Shown one piece after another: positions 14,282 through 15,850 of a stretch of DNA of 15,850 nt. Position 1 is the first letter of the stretch; each line of letters starts with the position of its first letter. A program made the position numbers and the translations under genes. Origin of the DNA: DATGYC01 sp035298385 (lineage in GTDB: Bacteria; Bacillota; Sulfobacillia; Symbiobacteriales; Symbiobacteriaceae); assembly GCA_035298385.1 (NCBI GenBank), contig DATGYC010000271.1:1-15850 (forward strand), read 5' to 3'. The notes below the pieces were generated by a model. The model was not told where the DNA came from, made no database searches, and saw nothing but the letters and a program-made list of their open reading frames with translations.

Positions 14282-14608
14282 GTGGTCAGATTCCGACCGG
14301 TTACACTGCAGGACGTCCCTGCCCTCTATGGATTTCGCACGGATGAAGAGGTCCTCTACTGGGGCGCCGGGGGCTACGGCACCGCGGTGGTGCGCCAGTT
14401 CGTGCGCTTCCTCTTTACAAGCTATAACCTTCACCGGATCGACATTGATACCTTCTCGGATAACGAGCGGGCGATCCGCTGCTACCAGAAGTGCGGCTTC
14501 GTCGAGGAGGGGCGCCTGCGCAAGGCGATGTGGACGACAAAGGGCTACCGCGATCAGGTGATGATGGGCCTCCTACGGGAGGACTGGGAGGCAGCGCAGG
14601 CCGACTAG
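14282..14608 (+). CDS. GNAT-family acetyltransferase with an apparent internal deletion
   Basis: The 108-residue protein begins VRFRPVTLQDVPALYGFRTDEEVLYW, a typical N-terminus of RimJ/RimL/SpeG-like N-acetyltransferases. It passes at once to GYGTAVVRQFVRFLF (31-45), the end of the acetyl-CoA-binding motif and its following helix, then NLHRIDIDTFSDNERAIRCYQKCGF and VMMGLLREDWE. Full-length relatives have about 165-180 residues, so about 60-70 residues (strands 2-4 and the start of the Q/RxxGxG/A loop) seem to be missing between Trp27 and Gly31 without a frame break. It starts at GTG, 7 nt after GGAGGG, and is divergent from the second ECF sigma gene. Activity is doubtful; it may be a decaying gene. 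Confidence 0.75.
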   Translation: MVRFRPVTLQDVPALYGFRTDEEVLYWGAGGYGTAVVRQFVRFLFTSYNLHRIDIDTFSDNERAIRCYQKCGFVEEGRLRKAMWTTKGYRDQVMMGLLREDWEAAQAD

Positions 14609-14610
14609 CA

Positions 14611-14712
14611 AAGCGAGGGGCGCCCAGCGACGGCAAGGCCGCGGGGACGATCCTCCAGAAGGATGCCAACTGCACGACCTATGAACTGGAGTGGGAGGCC
14701 GAAAAACAGTAG
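14611..14712 (+). pseudogene. Coding-like 3' remnant without a start
   Basis: Just after the GNAT stop, one frame reads as a plausible protein tail ending at TAG 14710-14712 (APSDGKAAG, then ILQKDANCTTYELEWE). Third codon positions are almost all G or C, as in real genes here, yet no ATG, GTG or TTG with a ribosome binding site precedes it in this frame. Upstream, the frame is only the shadow of the GNAT gene. It may be the 3' end of a gene whose 5' part was deleted, perhaps by the same event that damaged the GNAT gene. I do not recognise the family. Confidence 0.35.
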
Positions 14713-14733
14713 GAGTCGCTCTGCTTCTTCGTC

Positions 14734-14739
14734 TATAAT
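14734..14739 (+). promoter_or_regulatory. -10 box for the VOC-family gene
   Basis: A perfect TATAAT lies 33 nt before the start codon at 14773. At 17 nt upstream the sequence is AGGAGT, a poor -35, so the promoter may be weak or activator-dependent. Confidence 0.5.
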
Positions 14740-14772
14740 GGGCTTGTCTGTCCATTTGAGGAGGAGTCTACC

Positions 14773-15147
14773 ATGCTGCGGATGCGGTCGGCCTCGATCC
14801 TGGTCACGGATGACGAGCGGGCGATCGATTTCTATCAGAACAAGCTGGGCTTTACGCTGATCGTCAACCAGAAGACCCCGGAGGGGATTACCTTCATGAT
14901 GTTCCAACCGCCCGGTGGTGGGGCGAAGTTGGTCGTCTCCCGGCCGGTGCCGGGGCGGGAGGCCAAGGTGGGCGGCTTCTCGAACATCTTCTGGGAGACC
15001 GATGACGTGGAGAAGACGCACGCAGAGCTAGCCGCCAAGGGTGTCGAGTTTATCCAGCCGCCGGTCAAGCGCTTCTGGGGCGGCGTGGAGGCGATCTTCG
15101 TCGATCCGGACGGCAACCAGTTCCTGCTGCAGCAGGGCGGGATCTAA
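14773..15147 (+). CDS. VOC-superfamily (glyoxalase/bleomycin-resistance-like) protein
   Basis: The 124-residue protein has the paired beta-alpha-beta-beta-beta modules of the vicinal oxygen chelate fold: SASILVTDDERAIDFYQNKLGF (6-27) at the start and FWETDDVEKTHAELAAKGVEF in the second module, ending IFVDPDGNQFLLQQ. Length is normal for a single-domain member. The usual first metal ligand (His near residue 6) is Ser, and the Glu normally found in the final strand (often FELxQ) is Leu, so it may not bind a metal as glyoxalase I does; Glu in FWETDD is kept. The start follows GAGGAGGAG by 7 nt. It is a single-gene unit with its own -10 box and terminator. The substrate is unknown. Confidence 0.88.
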   Translation: MLRMRSASILVTDDERAIDFYQNKLGFTLIVNQKTPEGITFMMFQPPGGGAKLVVSRPVPGREAKVGGFSNIFWETDDVEKTHAELAAKGVEFIQPPVKRFWGGVEAIFVDPDGNQFLLQQGGI

Positions 15148-15157
15148 GTAGAGCGAA

Positions 15158-15198
15158 GGGCGCCGACCTCCCCAAGTGGGAGGGCGGCGCCCATTTTG
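15158..15198 (+). terminator. Rho-independent terminator of the VOC gene
   Basis: GGGCGCCG (15158-15165) pairs with CGGCGCCC (15185-15192). Inside it, CCTCCC pairs with GGGAGG around a short loop. ATTTTG follows. The hairpin lies between the VOC gene and the convergent small gene ending at 15215; the - strand side has only a weak T-tract. Confidence 0.85.
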
Positions 15199-15214
15199 CT
15201 ACGTACACCTCGGG

Positions 15215-15499
15215 CTAGCCGATTCCTTCCGGAAAGTAGCGGTGGGCCCGCTTCAGCGGCGTCACCGTGGCTCCGCTATCCCGCGTGAGGGCCCCATCCC
15301 CCAGCCCCCGAGCAGCCCGCCCCAGTACCTGACCGAGTGAACGGGCCAGGTCAGCCGCCGCTTGGAGATCGCTCGCTCCGGCGGACCCTTGTAGCTGTGC
15401 CTCCCACCCCTGCACAGACTGCTCCAGAAGCGTTGCGACCATCTGTAACTGCCGTAGCGCCAGTTCGATCTGCGCCGGATTAGTCCGTCCCTGAAACAC
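15215..15499 (-). CDS. Small helical hypothetical protein
   Basis: The 94-residue product is rich in Ala, Leu, Gln and Arg, with two predicted amphipathic helices (about 8-36, IELALRQLQMVATLLEQSV, and 43-66, LQAAADLARSLGQVLGRAARGL). It has no membrane segment or Cys. I do not recognise the family. The start is GTG at 15499; an in-frame stop lies 7 codons upstream, so there is little choice. GGAGG abuts the GTG directly, too close to work, and an AGAGGGG lies 11 nt upstream, so initiation is uncertain. Overlapping longer frames are rich in Arg, Ser and Trp and look like shadows. It converges on the VOC gene. Confidence 0.5.
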   Translation of the reverse strand: MFQGRTNPAQIELALRQLQMVATLLEQSVQGWEAQLQGSAGASDLQAAADLARSLGQVLGRAARGLGDGALTRDSGATVTPLKRAHRYFPEGIG

Positions 15500-15657
15500 C
15501 CTCCGCTCAACCCCTCTCTAACCGATGCGTGGAATCGGGGCGCCCGACGGCAGGTCAAGCGCAGATTGTGCCCGTAAGTCCAAGGGTATGCAACAGAGCG
15601 CCGCCCTACCACCTCTACTCCTCCTACGAAAGTCCAGACCCAAAGGTTCGAGCCCTA

Positions 15658-15686
15658 TTGACTCACAAGCCTTACTGCTCTAGAAT
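15658..15686 (+). promoter_or_regulatory. Sigma-70-type promoter reading toward the right edge
   Basis: TTGACT (15658-15663), a 17-nt spacer and TAGAAT (15681-15686) make a near-consensus promoter, the best of its kind in the window. Transcription would start near 15693 and leave the window. The region 15500-15770 has no convincing gene and is less G/C-rich than its surroundings. Confidence 0.6.
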
Positions 15687-15747
15687 CAATCTCAACACGA
15701 ACAGCTATGATGGAGTAAAGTAAGCTCGATCTCGACCATCCAGGGAG

Positions 15748-15774
15748 GAAGCGCCCTCAGACTGCAAGCGCTTC
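15748..15774. repeat. Inverted repeat near the right edge
   Basis: GAAGCGC (15748-15754) and GCGCTTC (15768-15774) form a 7-bp stem with a 13-nt loop. Flanking GGGAGG (15743-15748) and CCCTCC could extend the folding. It lies about 55 nt after the predicted start of the 15658-15686 promoter and touches the stop codon of a possible - strand gene. There is no T-run, so it is not clearly a terminator. Confidence 0.35.
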
Positions 15775-15850
15775 TATGGCCGGACCTGCTGAAGTTCCCT
15801 CCGGAGCTGCACGCTGAACGCCTCGATGAGGCCGGTAGGCGCCGCCGGTT
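15774..15850 (-). CDS. Possible C-terminal end of a - strand gene (partial)
   Basis: On the - strand, a frame entering from the right edge reads PAAPTGLIEAFSVQLRRELQ and a few more residues, then stops with TAG at 15776-15774. Most third positions are G or C, as in the window's real genes. The + strand frame over the same bases is also open and fairly protein-like, and a promoter points that way, so the strand is uncertain. About 24 residues are visible; no family can be named. Confidence 0.3.
   Translation of the reverse strand, partial: PAAPTGLIEAFSVQLRRELQQVRP

Noticed and set aside
15262..15612. Longer - strand frame overlapping the small helical gene
   Set aside because: Its product is rich in Arg, Ser, Trp and Gly, as expected from an out-of-frame reading.
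15640..15660. tRNA-like GGTTCGAGCCC
   Set aside because: The T-loop-like bases lack a matching T stem, and no acceptor, D or anticodon arm can be drawn around them.
15529..15723. Open frame on the + strand in the right-hand gap
   Set aside because: It has no ribosome binding site, no family resemblance and low G/C at third positions.
15711..15850. Start of a + strand gene at the right edge
   Set aside because: The frame is protein-like from about 15762, but no usual start codon lies in it. The - strand reading has a defined stop and better third-position G/C, so I listed that instead at low confidence.
1..15850. Insertion sequences, prophage genes, CRISPR arrays or direct-repeat arrays
   Set aside because: No transposase or integrase motifs, no paired terminal inverted repeats with target duplications, and no regularly spaced repeats were seen.

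Overview
The window looks like chromosome from a high-G+C member of the Bacillota, perhaps Symbiobacterium-like. The reasons are the strongly G/C-biased third codon positions, strong purine-rich ribosome binding sites, GTG starts, many rho-independent terminators, and an ECF sigma factor paired with a DUF4179-type membrane protein, a pairing known mainly from Bacillota. No taxonomic marker gene is present, so this is an inference. No rRNA, tRNA, CRISPR array or complete mobile element was found.

Region 1 (1-6175) is a branched-chain amino-acid block on the + strand: the 3' end of ilvC, a 407-base gap holding a strongly structured RNA candidate, a short leuA-like gene, ilvD and ilvB, then a metallo-beta-lactamase-fold hydrolase ending at a strong terminator. 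The leuA-like protein lacks the C-terminal allosteric domain and the usual second-domain histidine motif. No ilvN regulatory subunit is adjacent. The ilvB ribosome binding site lies in one arm of a predicted hairpin. A second structured leader precedes the hydrolase.

Region 2 (6187-12391) starts with a small single-pass membrane protein on the - strand. It is followed by a tight six-gene + strand operon: an ECF sigma factor, a membrane protein that appears to join an anti-sigma-like cytoplasmic tail to an ABC-2-like permease, two ABC ATPases, a permease fused to an extracytoplasmic M1-peptidase-like domain that has lost its zinc site, and another permease. Most junctions overlap or abut (ATGA, 1-nt gap, 50-nt overlap, TGATG, ATGA), so the products are probably made together. 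The sigma gene has no ATG, GTG or TTG at the position its conserved domain requires; CTG (or ATT) is the likely start.

Region 3 (12402-14228, - strand) is a second, convergent ECF sigma / DUF4179-type anti-sigma pair. Its upstream region carries the same 12-base block (GAACGTTTTCCC) as the first sigma operon, with an ECF-like -10 at the same distance in both. The two systems may therefore share or cross-recognise a promoter class and form one envelope-stress or transport circuit. This is the most interesting feature of the window.

Region 4 (14228-15850) shows signs of wear: a GNAT acetyltransferase that seems to lack its central third, a coding-like 3' remnant without a start, a VOC-family protein under a TATAAT box, a small hypothetical gene on the - strand, a good sigma-70 promoter reading out of the window, and a possible 3' end of another - strand gene.
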